The notes beneath the pieces were generated by a model. The model had not been told where the DNA came from and made no database searches. It saw only the letters and a program-made list of their open reading frames with translations. A program made the position numbers and the translations under genes. DNA of 64,000 nucleotides, taken from Sabulibacter ruber (GTDB lineage Bacteria; Bacteroidota; Bacteroidia; Cytophagales; Hymenobacteraceae). The stretch is from contig NZ_JAFFID010000001.1 in NCBI RefSeq assembly GCF_017355955.1, forward strand, positions 2,170,001 to 2,234,000, read 5' to 3'. Positions 9,735-19,429 of this stretch are shown piece after piece. Numbering within the stretch: position 1 is the stretch's first letter; each line of letters starts with the position of its first letter.

Positions 9735-11009
9735 ATGAACCGTTTTACCGGCTTAATAGGCATCGTCCTGATCCTTGGCATTGCGTACCTGCTGTCCAAT
9801 AACCGAAAAGCCATTAACATGAGGCTGGTGACCGTGGGGCTTTTGCTTCAGGTGGGTCTGGCCTTCTTTATCCTGAAAGTCCCGTTTGGGCAAATGATTT
9901 TTGAGCGACTGGGGTATTACATCACCCAGATTTTGAGCTTCTCAGACCGTGGCGCCGAATTCGTGTTCGGGGCGCTGGTGAACAAAGAGAAAATGGACCG
10001 GGCCTTCGGCGTGGGCAATGACGTAATCTTCTTCTTCAAGATTGTGCCTACCATCATCTTTGTGGCGGTTCTGGTGAGCATTGCCTATCACATTGGCCTT
10101 ATGCAGCGGATTGTTTCCGTTGTGGCCCGCGGAGTGCACAAACTGATGGGCGTGAGCGGCAGCGAGGCCGTATCTAACGTGGCCAGCGTGTTCGTAGGCC
10201 AGGTAGAAGCGCAGATCATGATTAAGCCGTACCTGCCTACCATGACCAACTCTGAGCTGCTGGCCTCAATGGCGGGTAGTATGGCCTGTATTGCCGGGGG
10301 CGTAATGGCCGTGTACATTGCCCTGGGCGTACCTGCTGAGTACCTTATTGCCGCCAGTTTGATGGCCGCGCCCGGTGCGTTGGTGATCTCCAAGATTGTT
10401 TTCCCTGAGACCGAAGTTTCCGAGACCAAAGGGAAAGTGGGCATTGAAGTGAAGAAACAGGACGCCAACCTGGTAGACGCTATCTCGCACGGAGCCTCAG
10501 ACGGACTGCGCGTAGGTTTGAACGTGGTAGCCATGCTGGTGGGCTTCATCGCGTTGGTGGCTTTGGTTGACTACTTCCTGGGCTTTGTGGGTTCTTTCCT
10601 GGCCGGTCTGGGCTTGTCTCTGGACGGCATCGGGATTGAGTTAGAGCACCTGAGCCTGAAAAGCATTCTAGGCAGTATCTTCTCCATTTTCGCGTTGGCG
10701 ATGGGCGTTCCGGCCAAGGATATGTTCGCGGCGGGTTCCTTAATGGGGACCAAGATTGTGATCAACGAGTTTGTGGCCTACTTAGACTTAACGGCTATGA
10801 AAGGCAGCCTAGACCCAAAAACCCTTTTGATTACCTCTTTTGCGCTGTGCGGTTTCGCCAACTTCAGCTCCATTGCTATCCAGGTGGGGGGTATTGGGCA
10901 GCTGGTACCGGAAAGACGGAAAGACCTGGCCGCACTGGGTGTGAAAGCCCTTATCTGCGGTACGCTGGCTTCTTACCTGTCTGCTTCGCTGGCCGGTATT
11001 CTGCTGTAA
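9735..11009 (+). CDS. Concentrative nucleoside transporter (NupC/CNT family)
   Basis: Inner-membrane nucleoside:cation symporter. The sequence has the CNT layout: an N-terminal helix ending in LLSNNRKAIN, the re-entrant loop region with FVGQVEAQIMIKPYLPTMT, and the late helices with CGFANFSSIAIQVGGIGQL, which match the family substrate- and ion-binding loops. Length is 424 residues from ATG 9735. A GTG at 9696 would add 13 residues, but the ATG gives the N-terminus usual for bacterial homologues, which begin just before the first helix. Monocistronic; the leader may be long. Confidence 0.93.
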   Translation: MNRFTGLIGIVLILGIAYLLSNNRKAINMRLVTVGLLLQVGLAFFILKVPFGQMIFERLGYYITQILSFSDRGAEFVFGALVNKEKMDRAFGVGNDVIFFFKIVPTIIFVAVLVSIAYHIGLMQRIVSVVARGVHKLMGVSGSEAVSNVASVFVGQVEAQIMIKPYLPTMTNSELLASMAGSMACIAGGVMAVYIALGVPAEYLIAASLMAAPGALVISKIVFPETEVSETKGKVGIEVKKQDANLVDAISHGASDGLRVGLNVVAMLVGFIALVALVDYFLGFVGSFLAGLGLSLDGIGIELEHLSLKSILGSIFSIFALAMGVPAKDMFAAGSLMGTKIVINEFVAYLDLTAMKGSLDPKTLLITSFALCGFANFSSIAIQVGGIGQLVPERRKDLAALGVKALICGTLASYLSASLAGILL

Positions 11010-11021
11010 CCCAAGAAGAAC

Positions 11022-11561
11022 TTACTTCTTTTTGTCTATTGCCTCCTGGTGCCGCTCCATGGTATCCAACACTTTCTCGGGGTGAACGTCTTTAGCCAGT
11101 TCGTCCATCTCGGGGTCGTGTGATTCCTCAATCTCCAGTTTCTTGGCGATGGCGGTCACCAGCGTAATGAGACGAGTCACTTCATGTTCAGCCAACAGGC
11201 TTACCTGCAGATCCAGGTCTGCACGTTTATCGGCCTGTTCGCTGGACCTGTTCTGGCTGATGAGCACAAACGTGGACAGGAAAATGGCCTCTACCGAGGC
11301 GAACATAGCCAGCACCACAAAAGACTCATCAAACGGCGGAAGTCCCAGCCATCCCAGGTTCCAGACAATCCAGGTCCCGAACAAAGCCAGGTGCAAGTAC
11401 ACAAACAGCATGCTGCCGGTAAACTTGGTAATGGCATCGGCAATACGGTCTTTGGAGGTACGGTTCTTTTTCTCTACCTCGCGGCGCTCCAACAAAGCCT
11501 GAATGTTCCGCTGCACTATCTGGGCCATGTGATGCCCTGGTTCTTGTCTCTGCTCTTCCAT
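11022..11561 (-). CDS. DUF1003 domain-containing membrane protein
   Basis: Small membrane protein of the DUF1003 family, function unknown. It has a charged N-terminus (about residues 1-45), then two helices (about 50-72 and 80-102) with NLGWLGLPPFDE between them, as in the family. A long charged, probably coiled C-terminal region ends in a Lys-rich tail. Length is 179 residues. The stop lies 12 bp from the convergent transporter stop, so the two transcripts end tail to tail without an obvious hairpin. Confidence 0.9.
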   Translation of the reverse strand: MEEQRQEPGHHMAQIVQRNIQALLERREVEKKNRTSKDRIADAITKFTGSMLFVYLHLALFGTWIVWNLGWLGLPPFDESFVVLAMFASVEAIFLSTFVLISQNRSSEQADKRADLDLQVSLLAEHEVTRLITLVTAIAKKLEIEESHDPEMDELAKDVHPEKVLDTMERHQEAIDKKK

Positions 11562-11749
11562 TGCTTCCCAATTTTGCAGCAGTATACGCGATAATCGGGA
11601 TGAACAGATGTCGAACTAATACGGGATATTTTCCTGAAATGAGGCAAAAACCAGAAAAGCCTTGCCTTTGGGCTGAAACATGGTTCAAACTGGTAGCTTA
11701 GGGTAGACAAAAGCTTGCCCTGAATAACCTACAACGCCCCATAAACAAT

Positions 11750-11807
11750 AATTGCCCTCTTCAGACACTTCTTGCCAAACTAAAAGGAGTATCTGAAGAG
11801 GGCAATT
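11750..11807 (-). terminator. Terminator of the POT transporter gene
   Basis: A 19-bp stem (11750-11768 with 11789-11807, one mismatch) followed by a T-run at 11806-11812 on the plus strand and A-rich sequence on the other side. It lies about 40 bp beyond the POT stop. Confidence 0.75.
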
Positions 11808-11849
11808 TTTTTACAGTTGGCAGACGTTCATCTGAACGTCTCCTTAGAG

Positions 11850-13496
11850 CTAAACTGCGGGCTTCTCCATAATGCGGCGCAACCACTTGAGCATGAGCAC
11901 CAACACCAAAGCCGCCGACACGGTCACCGCGAAGTTCACCCAGAAGAAGTAAGACTTGTCATCATACTTGTCCCACATGCTGGCCAGAATACCAGAAAGC
12001 TTGTTCCCGATGGAAGTGGCGATAAACCAGCCGCCCATCAGCAGGGCCGTCAAACGCGGCGGACTCACCTTTGATACCAGTGAAAGCCCCATCGGGCTGA
12101 GGCATAGCTCTCCAATGGTCACCACAAAATAGGTGCCTACCAACCACAGACTGGAAACTTTATCCTGGCCGTTGCCGCCCGCCCAAACGGCTCCCACCAT
12201 CACCAGCGTGGAAAGGCCGGTGATAAACAGCCCCCACGCCATTTTAGCCGGCGTGCTGGGTTCTTTGCCCCTTCTGCGCATAAAGCCCCAAAACGCCACC
12301 ACCAACGGCGTTAAGGTGATTACGAAGAACGGGTTGATGGACTGAAACAGCTCCGTGGAAATCAAAGACAACGGACGGTCTTCCTGTGGCCATTTCTCCT
12401 GAGGCAGGTTGTTCAGGTAAGGCTCTACGCCCTGTTTGGTGATTACTTTCCCCTCGGCATCGGTGCGGGTCCGGAAAGCGGCGTCAAAGTCTGGGACAGT
12501 GGTGGGTGCGGCGTCCACGGTCTGCACCATGCCCAATGATTGCGCCGGTTTCTCCAGCCACTCGGGCAAACCTCGATCGGTGTAGTACTCGGCCCAGGTG
12601 GTGAGCGCGGTTCCGTTCTGCTTGAACACGCCCCAGAACACAATTACCACGGCAAAGATGGACAGCAGCGCGGCAATAGGCTTCTTGTCCTCAGCGGTGG
12701 CGCGGGCCCACAGGCTCACGTAGAACAGGATAATCGGAATAGACCCGAAGATGAAGGCATCGGTAGAATCTGACCCGAACACATCACCGGGAATCAGAAC
12801 CCAACTCAAAATACCTACTACTACGGCCGGCACAATCACAATCCCGAACACTTTCCAGAGCGGCATGTCATGCGGCTGGGCCGGCTTGCGGATGTCATAG
12901 GCGCTGTGCGTTTTGTTGCCCACCCAGAAAATAATCAACCCGATGAACATGCCGATACCGGCTGCCAGGAACGCGAAACCCCAACCGTAGGTATTGCGCA
13001 GGTACGCCGCCACAAAGTTGCAGATGAACGCGCCCACGTTAATGCCCATGTAGAAGATGTTGTACCCGGCATCTTTCTGCGGCAGGTACTGCGGTTCTGA
13101 ATAGAGATTCCCCAGCAGCGTGGAAATGTTGGCCTTGAAGAATCCGTTGCCAATGATGATGAGCGCCAGAGACAAAAAGAAGAACGTTTCGCCGGGCAAA
13201 GCAAGACCGCAGTAGCCCAGGCCCATCAGGACCCCGCCAATGGTGATGGACAAGCGATAACCCAGCAACCGATCGGCCAGGAGACCGCCAATGAAGGGAG
13301 TTAAAAAGACAAGCGCAATGAAAGTACCGTAGATGTCGGAGGCTTGGTCTTTGGGCATGGCTAGCCCACCGCTTTGGGTATCAATCATGTACAGGAAGAA
13401 AATCCCGATCATGAGGTAATAGCCGAAGCGTTCCCACATCTCCGCCAAAAACAAGTAATATAACCCTTTAGGGTGCTTAGAACCAGGTGCTGACAT
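11850..13496 (-). CDS. Proton-dependent oligopeptide transporter (POT/PTR family)
   Basis: Inner-membrane H+-coupled importer of di- and tripeptides. The first helix carries the ExxER proton-coupling motif as EMWERFGYY. The family signature around helix 5 appears as GNGFFKANISTLLG. Length is 548 residues with about 14 helices. A hydrophilic insert at about residues 310-385 between helices is probably periplasmic; such inserts occur in Bacteroidota POT proteins. The ATG at 13496 gives a short Lys-containing cytosolic lead. The gene appears monocistronic. Confidence 0.94.
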   Translation of the reverse strand: MSAPGSKHPKGLYYLFLAEMWERFGYYLMIGIFFLYMIDTQSGGLAMPKDQASDIYGTFIALVFLTPFIGGLLADRLLGYRLSITIGGVLMGLGYCGLALPGETFFFLSLALIIIGNGFFKANISTLLGNLYSEPQYLPQKDAGYNIFYMGINVGAFICNFVAAYLRNTYGWGFAFLAAGIGMFIGLIIFWVGNKTHSAYDIRKPAQPHDMPLWKVFGIVIVPAVVVGILSWVLIPGDVFGSDSTDAFIFGSIPIILFYVSLWARATAEDKKPIAALLSIFAVVIVFWGVFKQNGTALTTWAEYYTDRGLPEWLEKPAQSLGMVQTVDAAPTTVPDFDAAFRTRTDAEGKVITKQGVEPYLNNLPQEKWPQEDRPLSLISTELFQSINPFFVITLTPLVVAFWGFMRRRGKEPSTPAKMAWGLFITGLSTLVMVGAVWAGGNGQDKVSSLWLVGTYFVVTIGELCLSPMGLSLVSKVSPPRLTALLMGGWFIATSIGNKLSGILASMWDKYDDKSYFFWVNFAVTVSAALVLVLMLKWLRRIMEKPAV

Positions 13497-13610
13497 TTTT
13501 GATGATTTGGTCAGCTTTGAAAGTAAGAAAAACTGGTGATAAAGCAGAAAGAGCTTAAAAATTTAAAGCAAAAGCTTGCTTTCGTTCTACTACAAAGGCC
13601 AGTTTCTGCT

Positions 13611-13652
13611 TCTGTTTTAAGGCTACTTTGAGCAAAGAAGACCCAAAACAGA
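13611..13652. repeat. Copy of the dispersed TTTTnGGnCT palindrome
   Basis: An imperfect inverted repeat (13611-13630 with 13633-13652) of the same pattern seen at about ten other intergenic places in the window. Here it lies upstream of the POT start rather than after a gene. Confidence 0.55.
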
Positions 13653-13694
13653 TTCGTTGGCTGGCGGTGCCTTTGCCTTACCTCTTAGAAAAGA

Positions 13695-13728
13695 AAAAGG
13701 CCCTGGTAAAAGTTTACCAGAGCCTTTT
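13695..13728 (-). terminator. Terminator of the nifU-like gene
   Basis: A 16-bp stem with one mismatch around a short loop. Read on the minus strand it is followed by a T-rich run. It lies 25 bp past the nifU-like stop. Confidence 0.8.
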
Positions 13729-13752
13729 ATATAAAAATTAAACGCTTTCTAG

Positions 13753-14370
13753 TTACAGCACTACGCCTTCGGCAACCACTTCCTGTACTTCTGGCACCAT
13801 GCGCTTCAGCAGGTTTTCAATACCGGCTTTCAGAGTTACCGTAGCAGAAGGACAGCCGCTGCAAGAGCCTTGCAGGTTCACGGTTACCACACCCTCTTTG
13901 TAAGAACGGAACGTGATGTTACCGCCGTCTTGCTCTACCGCCGGACGCACATAGTTCTCCAGCAGGTCAATCACTTTCTGAGAAATTTCCGCGTCTTCGG
14001 CAGAAAGGTCAGCGGGAACTTCAGCCGATGCAGAAGCCGCGCTGGTTGTCACCGGAGTTCCCAGGAAAATAGGTCCACCCGCTTCTACGTACGACTTAAT
14101 GAAAGTTCTGAGTTCAGGAATCAGGTGCGCCCACTGAACCGGCGTATTTTTAGTGATGGTCACAAAGTTGCTCGCGATGAATACCCGAGACACATAGTCA
14201 AAGTTGAACAGTTCCTGCGCAAATGGAGAATCAACGGCGCTTTCCACGGTTGGATAATCCACGCTTCCGCCCTCGCCCAGCAAGGTTGAGTTCAGAACAA
14301 ATTTCATTGACTCCGGGTTAGGGTTCGCCTCGGCGTACACAGATACCGGCTTTGTTGTATTATCAGTCAT
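13753..14370 (-). CDS. NifU-family Fe-S cluster scaffold (NFU type)
   Basis: Iron-sulfur cluster carrier with two domains. The N-terminal Nfu_N domain (about residues 8-100) starts with NPESMKFVLN. The C-terminal NifU domain (about 125-200) has the cluster-binding CxxC as GSCSGCPSAT. It is a cytosolic protein of 205 residues and normal length. It has no isc/suf neighbours, which is common for stand-alone Nfu genes. A TACTTTTG promoter element lies about 50 bp upstream and a hairpin terminator follows. Confidence 0.94.
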   Translation of the reverse strand: MTDNTTKPVSVYAEANPNPESMKFVLNSTLLGEGGSVDYPTVESAVDSPFAQELFNFDYVSRVFIASNFVTITKNTPVQWAHLIPELRTFIKSYVEAGGPIFLGTPVTTSAASASAEVPADLSAEDAEISQKVIDLLENYVRPAVEQDGGNITFRSYKEGVVTVNLQGSCSGCPSATVTLKAGIENLLKRMVPEVQEVVAEGVVL

Positions 14371-14420
14371 GGCTATCTTCTTATTTATAGTAAAAACTTA
14401 CGGTCAAGAGTTTAAGTTTC

Positions 14421-14428
14421 CAAAAGTA
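14421..14428 (-). promoter_or_regulatory. Bacteroidota -7 element (TACTTTTG) for the nifU-like gene
   Basis: A match to TAnnTTTG on the minus strand, 51 bp before the ATG. No clear TTTG/TTG -33 box is seen. Confidence 0.45.
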
Positions 14429-14578
14429 AAGAGAAATTCCGATACGTGATAGTTACTTTGTGGGTACCACCTCCTGGTGTTTTGCGGCGGGTTTGGGCAA
14501 AAGAGGCCCAAATCGAGGCCCCATTCCAGCAAAAGCCGTACCTTTAGCCATCTACATCGTTCACCATACCCCGCGCCT

Positions 14579-15955
14579 ATGCTCAATGCGTTCCTCCTTT
14601 TGTCAGCTAATCCGCCGGCTGTTCCTGGTTTCCTGATTGCTCCTTTCGCCTTACTCATCGGTTTAATTGCCACTGGCCCCATCTTCTTCCCCCATTTCTG
14701 GCACAAACAGTTCAAAACTATCTCCGTGGGCCTGGGCCTGCTGGTATTGGCCTATTACTTATTTGTGCTGCATGACCATCACCTTCCCGCCGAGACCCTG
14801 GCCGAGTACGCTTCCTTTGCTATTCTGCTCAGCTCTCTGTACATAGCTGCCGGCGGCATTTACATCAACGCCAACGCCAACGCCACCCCTCTCATCAACG
14901 TGGGCATTTTGGTTTTTGGCGCGATCATCGCAAACGTCATTGGAACTACCGGGGCCTCTCTCCTGCTCATCAGGCCGTTCATCAGGCTGAACAACCACCG
15001 CATTAAGCCCTACCAAATCGTCTTTTTCATTTTCATTGTGAGCAACGCGGGCGGTATGCTGACTCCTTTGGGTGATCCGCCCTTGTTCATCGGGTTCCTG
15101 AAGGGCGTTCCGTTCTTCTGGACACTGCAGCACCTCTTTACTCCCTGGCTTATTGCAATAGGTTCCCTGTGCCTCATTTTCTTTGTCTTAGATAGCCGTA
15201 ATAAAGTGGGTTTTGTGCCCAAGGCAGACGTAAAAGAACGAAACGAAGCCAAAACAGAGTTCTTCTTTACCGGTAAACGCAACATCCTCTGGCTAGCGGT
15301 GATTATTGGCGCTACGTTCCTGAATCCGGCGTCCTTTGACTGGTTACCTTACATTCCAATGGAAGGAGGCATCAAGGTTTCTTTTGTACGAGAACTGGTT
15401 CAGCTGACAGCCGCCCTGCTGTGCTTTAAATTCGCCAGCCGTACGGCATTGAACGGTAACCATTTCTCGTTTGACCCTATCATGGAAGTGGTGTTCCTGT
15501 TCTTCGGGATTTTCTTCACCATGATGCCTGCTTTGCAACTATCCGCCGAGCTGGCTTCCTCCCCTGAGTTTGCCGCCAAGCTAACGCCTTCGGTGTTCTA
15601 CTGGGTGACCGGCTCGCTCTCCGGCGTGCTGGACAACGCCCCCACCTACGCCAACTTCCTATCCCTGGGCATGGCGAAGTACCACCTGAACTACGCCGAT
15701 ACCACGCAGGTCCACAACTTCGCTTTCGGGCTGGGCCAAACCCCGGAAACCTTGCTGGTTCTGGAAGCGATTTCCATTGGCGCCGTACTCTTCGGGGCGA
15801 TGACCTACATTGGGAACGGCCCCAATTTCATGGTGAAAGCCATTGCCGAGCAAGCCGGCATCAATATGCCTCCCTTCTTCCAATACATGTTCAAGTACTC
15901 TCTGGTCTACCTGCTACCCGTTTTAGCCTTGGTATGGGCCATTGAGATTCTGTAG
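14579..15955 (+). CDS. Sodium:proton antiporter of the ion-transporter (NhaD/ArsB-like) superfamily
   Basis: Inner-membrane Na+:H+ antiporter of the IT superfamily with about 12 helices. Diagnostic stretches are SNAGGMLTPLGDPPLFIGFL (about residues 156-175), SGVLDNAPTYANFL and ANVIGTTGAS. The two re-entrant TPLGDP- and DNAPT-type loops mark the inverted repeats of this fold. The ATG at 14579 is preferred because the upstream in-frame extension (from 14477) is Ser/Arg/His-rich and unlike the family. Length from that start is 458 residues. The exact ion is inferred from the family. Confidence 0.88.
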   Translation: MLNAFLLLSANPPAVPGFLIAPFALLIGLIATGPIFFPHFWHKQFKTISVGLGLLVLAYYLFVLHDHHLPAETLAEYASFAILLSSLYIAAGGIYINANANATPLINVGILVFGAIIANVIGTTGASLLLIRPFIRLNNHRIKPYQIVFFIFIVSNAGGMLTPLGDPPLFIGFLKGVPFFWTLQHLFTPWLIAIGSLCLIFFVLDSRNKVGFVPKADVKERNEAKTEFFFTGKRNILWLAVIIGATFLNPASFDWLPYIPMEGGIKVSFVRELVQLTAALLCFKFASRTALNGNHFSFDPIMEVVFLFFGIFFTMMPALQLSAELASSPEFAAKLTPSVFYWVTGSLSGVLDNAPTYANFLSLGMAKYHLNYADTTQVHNFAFGLGQTPETLLVLEAISIGAVLFGAMTYIGNGPNFMVKAIAEQAGINMPPFFQYMFKYSLVYLLPVLALVWAIEIL

Positions 15956-15972
15956 CTGCATATTATTTGAGC

Positions 15973-16018
15973 AAACCGAAAAGGGGCTGTTTTCCGGAAA
16001 ACAGCCCCTTTTCGGTTT
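15973..16018. terminator. Perfect 46-bp palindrome after the Na+/H+ antiporter gene
   Basis: Two perfect 23-bp arms with no spacer (15973-15995 and 15996-16018), ending in T-rich sequence. It is the cleanest member of the dispersed palindrome family and probably a terminator. Confidence 0.85.
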
Positions 16019-16601
16019 TATAATTCTAAGATGAGAGAAAGAGTTGCAAGAGCAGTTATTTCGTGATGAAGGTTTTGTTCTGAGTGAAAAGGTTCTGTTG
16101 CTTGGTATGACTGTCTCTGTGGAATGCGTGCGGACACGAGCCGGAGGCTCGCGCCAGCGGATCAGCAATCGTGCATTTGAGGCTAGCGCCTCAGGGCAGT
16201 TACAAACTGCCACCATTATAGGTCCAAGTCACAGACTTGAACCATGATGAGGGCAATGCGTGCAGGAGACAAGGCAGTGCCTTGTCTCTACGGTTCCACC
16301 ATCACACGATTCAATCATTACTGCTTCTGCTTCTACTACTTTCTCTTATTCCAGTCTTTCGGGCGAGCGCCTTAGCAGGTTCCAGTGCCGCTAGGCATTG
16401 CGACCGCCAGGGAGCAAAGGAAGCTGGTACAGCGCGAGCGCGGAAGACGGGGCCCCGCGGCCGTGAGCGCAGAAAGCTACCTATGGAAAGAGCTGCTTAT
16501 GAGTCACTGGATCAGCCGCCGCTACGCCAGCAACGGCAGACTACAAATCCTAAGAACATCATCTTCACCCGCCGCTGCAAGTAAGAAACTTTCATAAAAC
16601 A
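16019..16601. other. Gene-free region with hairpin cluster
   Basis: About 580 bp between two palindromic terminators. The left part holds a row of five small hairpins (16137-16288), listed separately. The 115-codon frame at 16237-16584 is Leu/Arg low-complexity and runs through these hairpins, so it is not taken as a gene. Confidence 0.6.
16137..16288. repeat. Row of five mini-hairpins with 1-4 nt loops (REP-like)
   Basis: CGAGCC-GGA-GGCTCG (16137-16151), GAGGC-TAGC-GCCTC (16179-16192), GGCAGTT-ACA-AACTGCC (16195-16211), CAAGTC-ACA-GACTTG (16225-16239) and GAGACAAGGCA-G-TGCCTTGTCTC (16266-16288). Five independent stems in 152 bp is far from random. They resemble REP units spread by RAYT transposases, but no such gene is in the window. 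Confidence 0.75.
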
Positions 16602-16635
16602 TTTCGGGCCTGTTTTCCAAAAAACAGGCCCGAAA
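16602..16635 (-). terminator. Palindromic terminator of aroC
   Basis: A 15-bp perfect stem (16602-16616 with 16621-16635), 7 bp past the aroC stop. It shares the gggcctgtttt / aaaacaggccc core of the dispersed palindrome family. Confidence 0.8.
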
Positions 16636-16642
16636 CACACTT

Positions 16643-17725
16643 CTAGTCTATTCTATTCGTACGTTGCCGCAGCACAAAATCCGCCAGCACCAGCGCCGCC
16701 ATGGCATCTACAATGGGCACCGCCCGAGGCAACACGCAGGGGTCATGCCGACCTTTGCCTTGCAGGGTGATCTCCTGGCCAGATTGATCAATGCTGGTTT
16801 GGGGCTGCAGAATGGTGGCTACCGGCTTGAATGCTACTTTGAAATAAATGTCCTGCCCGTTAGAGATGCCGCCCTGGATACCGCCGGAGTGGTTGGTGCG
16901 GGTTTTCACGTTGCCTTCTGCATCGGTGTAAAAGACATCGTTGTGCTGGGAGCCGTACATGCTCACGCCTTCAAAGCCGCTGCCGTACTCAAAGCCTTTC
17001 ACGGCGTTGATGCTCAGCATGGCCTTGCCCAGTTCCGCGTGCAGTTTATCGAAAACGGGCTCGCCTAAGCCCGCCGGTACGCCTTTGATCACGCAGGAAA
17101 CCACGCCGCCAATGGTATCTAATTTATCGCGGGTTTCCTCAATGAGCTGGATCATGGCCTGGGCGGTCTCGGGGTGTGGGCACCGCACGATGTTGCTATC
17201 TACCTGGCTCAGATCAAGCTGGCTATAATCAGCGGGAGCGTGGATAGGCCCCACCTGCGACACATAAGCGGTAATCTGGATTCCTTGCAAGGCCAAGAAC
17301 TTCTGCGCCATAACCCCAGCCGCTACGCGGGCCAGCGTTTCGCGGGCCGAGCTTCTGCCCCCGCCTCTATGATCGCGGGAGCCGTACTTGGCGGTGTAAG
17401 TATAGTCTGCGTGCGAGGGGCGGTAAGCCTTTTCTATGTGCGAGTAATCATGGCTGGCCTGGTCTTTATTGAAAACCGCCAGCGCGATGGGGGTACCCTG
17501 CGTGTGTCCGTTGAAGATACCCGAGAGAATCTGCACCTGATCTTTCTCGTCGCGGGGCGTGGTGATCTTGGACTGGCCGGGCCGACGACGATCCAAAGCG
17601 GCCTGAATCTCCTCCACCGTGATGGGTAAACCGGCTGGGCAACCGTCAATGATCACGCCCACGGCCGTACCGTGCGATTCTCCAAAAGTGGTGATCCGGA
17701 AAATGGATCCATATGTGTTACTCAT
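16643..17725 (-). CDS. aroC: Chorismate synthase
   Basis: Converts 5-enolpyruvylshikimate-3-phosphate to chorismate, the last step of the shikimate pathway; needs reduced FMN. The three family signatures are present: [18 protein letters not shown] near residue 16, the central [13 protein letters not shown], and the C-terminal [16 protein letters not shown]. Length is 360 residues, typical. It shares a 4-bp ATGA overlap with the stop of the upstream batD-like gene, so the two are co-transcribed. A palindromic terminator follows closely. No other aro genes are nearby. Confidence 0.97.
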   Translation of the reverse strand: MSNTYGSIFRITTFGESHGTAVGVIIDGCPAGLPITVEEIQAALDRRRPGQSKITTPRDEKDQVQILSGIFNGHTQGTPIALAVFNKDQASHDYSHIEKAYRPSHADYTYTAKYGSRDHRGGGRSSARETLARVAAGVMAQKFLALQGIQITAYVSQVGPIHAPADYSQLDLSQVDSNIVRCPHPETAQAMIQLIEETRDKLDTIGGVVSCVIKGVPAGLGEPVFDKLHAELGKAMLSINAVKGFEYGSGFEGVSMYGSQHNDVFYTDAEGNVKTRTNHSGGIQGGISNGQDIYFKVAFKPVATILQPQTSIDQSGQEITLQGKGRHDPCVLPRAVPIVDAMAALVLADFVLRQRTNRID

Positions 17726-19158
17726 TTCCTTCTTAGTATGAAAATAAACAAAGCCCCGCCAAACAGCACCGCCAACACTATGTTAGTATACAGGCGCACC
17801 TCTTTGAACTGGTCTAAGCTGACGAGCTGGTTGCTTTCTGTATCGGCAATATTGTAAAATTCGCCCACATCTTGCTCCCTTATGAAACTATTTTGGTCTT
17901 CCTGTCCCCGTACCCGCACAGAAATGGCTGGTCTGAGGGTATCGTACCGGGCAGTTACGGGATTGAAATACACCCACTGGAAGAGTTCGTGCAACGGAAA
18001 CTGACCTGCCTGTCGGCCCACAATGAAATAGCGGAAGGTCTTGCTGCCCGTCAGGCGGCCTTGGTTCACCTCCAGGTATTGCCGAATCTCAGGGGTGTAG
18101 ATTTCCAGTTCGCTGGATATCCCAATGCTTTGCGGAGCGGCCAGGGTCCTGATGTTTCCCTCGCCCACCACCTTGAAAAGATACACCAGATTCTGGTTCA
18201 GGGAGATGCTGTTGCGCGACACCTGCTCCTCCAGACGGTACACGCCCACGGGTACCTGGTCACGCAAAGGGTGCGGTGGCAGGCTGCGCACGGTCACCTC
18301 CTTTAATTGGGTAGTGTAGGTTTTATACTCCGGCAAGCGGTTCTGGGTGAGCAGCGAAGGATTCCTGGCCACCTTGTACTTGATCATCTTCAGACCTACT
18401 GCCGGGAACTTGAGCGGCTGCGACGTGATGGGGAACAAAATGGCCTCATACAGTTTGTAGCGGGTGAAAGGCTTTTCCCCAATTTTGATTTTCTCGGGTA
18501 GAATCTCCTCTTGCTGTACCACTTCCTCCAGCGTGCTCCGCTGCTTTAATTGCTGAATGATGGTACCTATCTGGGAATTGAATTCATAGAAATCCAGCAG
18601 GCCCAGGTCTGAATCTGCTACATAAAACCAGAGGGAGACAGGAACCGCTTCACCGGCAAACACCCGCGTCTTGGGCAGGTGTAACGTGAGAAAGGCATTT
18701 TCTTTTACCTCCACAAACTCTGGCGCAGCGGGGGTTCCGGGAGTAGTGGCGGGCACCGTATCATTGGGTTTGCTTCCTGCTGGGGGTGGGAGGGCGCCTA
18801 CCCTTCCCTTCATACCCGCTCCCTGCACGGGTTTTCCATCTACGGTAAGGGTAAACGGCTTTACGGTGAATTCTCCTTCCTTCAAGGGGGCGTACTGCTG
18901 CGTGAGCGTGTACACCTTAGACACCTTCGTTCCCCGGGTAATGGTGGTGGTAAACGATTTCTGGGTACTTTTCTGCAGCCCTTCAATCTCGGGGAATCCT
19001 TCTACCTTGGCAGGACGGGTGTTGGGCGACTTTAATGAAATAGTGAAATATTGATCAATGGGAATGGACGTGGGCCCGTACTCAATGGTGTGCTCCTGTG
19101 CCTGGGCCAGGAACGCCCCAAACATCATCCACAGAAAGAGTACGACCGCATTTTTCAT
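17722..19158 (-). CDS. BatD-like oxygen-tolerance / secreted beta-sandwich membrane protein
   Basis: Probable BatD-family protein: signal peptide (cut after AQA, about residue 20), several immunoglobulin-like extracellular domains (about 25-420), and one C-terminal membrane helix (about 455-474) ending in RRK. The N-terminal portion, with an early [11 protein letters not shown] and [20 protein letters not shown], matches BatD proteins, which elsewhere sit in bat operons linked to oxidative stress. A Pro/Ala-rich linker lies near 145-165. No other bat gene is adjacent; it is coupled to aroC by a 4-bp overlap. A TACTTTTG element lies about 46 bp upstream. Confidence 0.8.
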   Translation of the reverse strand: MKNAVVLFLWMMFGAFLAQAQEHTIEYGPTSIPIDQYFTISLKSPNTRPAKVEGFPEIEGLQKSTQKSFTTTITRGTKVSKVYTLTQQYAPLKEGEFTVKPFTLTVDGKPVQGAGMKGRVGALPPPAGSKPNDTVPATTPGTPAAPEFVEVKENAFLTLHLPKTRVFAGEAVPVSLWFYVADSDLGLLDFYEFNSQIGTIIQQLKQRSTLEEVVQQEEILPEKIKIGEKPFTRYKLYEAILFPITSQPLKFPAVGLKMIKYKVARNPSLLTQNRLPEYKTYTTQLKEVTVRSLPPHPLRDQVPVGVYRLEEQVSRNSISLNQNLVYLFKVVGEGNIRTLAAPQSIGISSELEIYTPEIRQYLEVNQGRLTGSKTFRYFIVGRQAGQFPLHELFQWVYFNPVTARYDTLRPAISVRVRGQEDQNSFIREQDVGEFYNIADTESNQLVSLDQFKEVRLYTNIVLAVLFGGALFIFILRRK

Positions 19159-19203
19159 CTATTTCTTCCAAAACGGCCTTAAAACCGTTTTCTTATTTTC
19201 CTT

Positions 19204-19211
19204 CAAAAGTA
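19204..19211 (-). promoter_or_regulatory. Bacteroidota -7 element (TACTTTTG) for batD-aroC
   Basis: An exact TAnnTTTG match on the minus strand, about 46 bp before the batD-like ATG. The -33 box is not evident. Confidence 0.45.
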
Positions 19212-19429
19212 CGAATAACCCGCGAAGGGCCCCATTCACTAACGCCCAAAGACGGCAATCCGTCAAAATAATTCAAAAAATCAGTTTTTTTTCATCCGCT
19301 GAAATCCGGTGGAATATACCCCGTCGTAGGTCTCCCTGATTCCGCCGGAAAAGGGAAGGCGGAACAAATCGCGCTGGCAGCTTTCGGGTTTCCAGGGCGG
19401 GTTTTGTTTCACATTCAATTTTAAAAACT

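Noticed and set aside
16237..16584. 115-codon ORF with a Leu run
   Set aside because: Runs through the hairpin cluster and has low-complexity Leu and Arg stretches; not credible as a protein.
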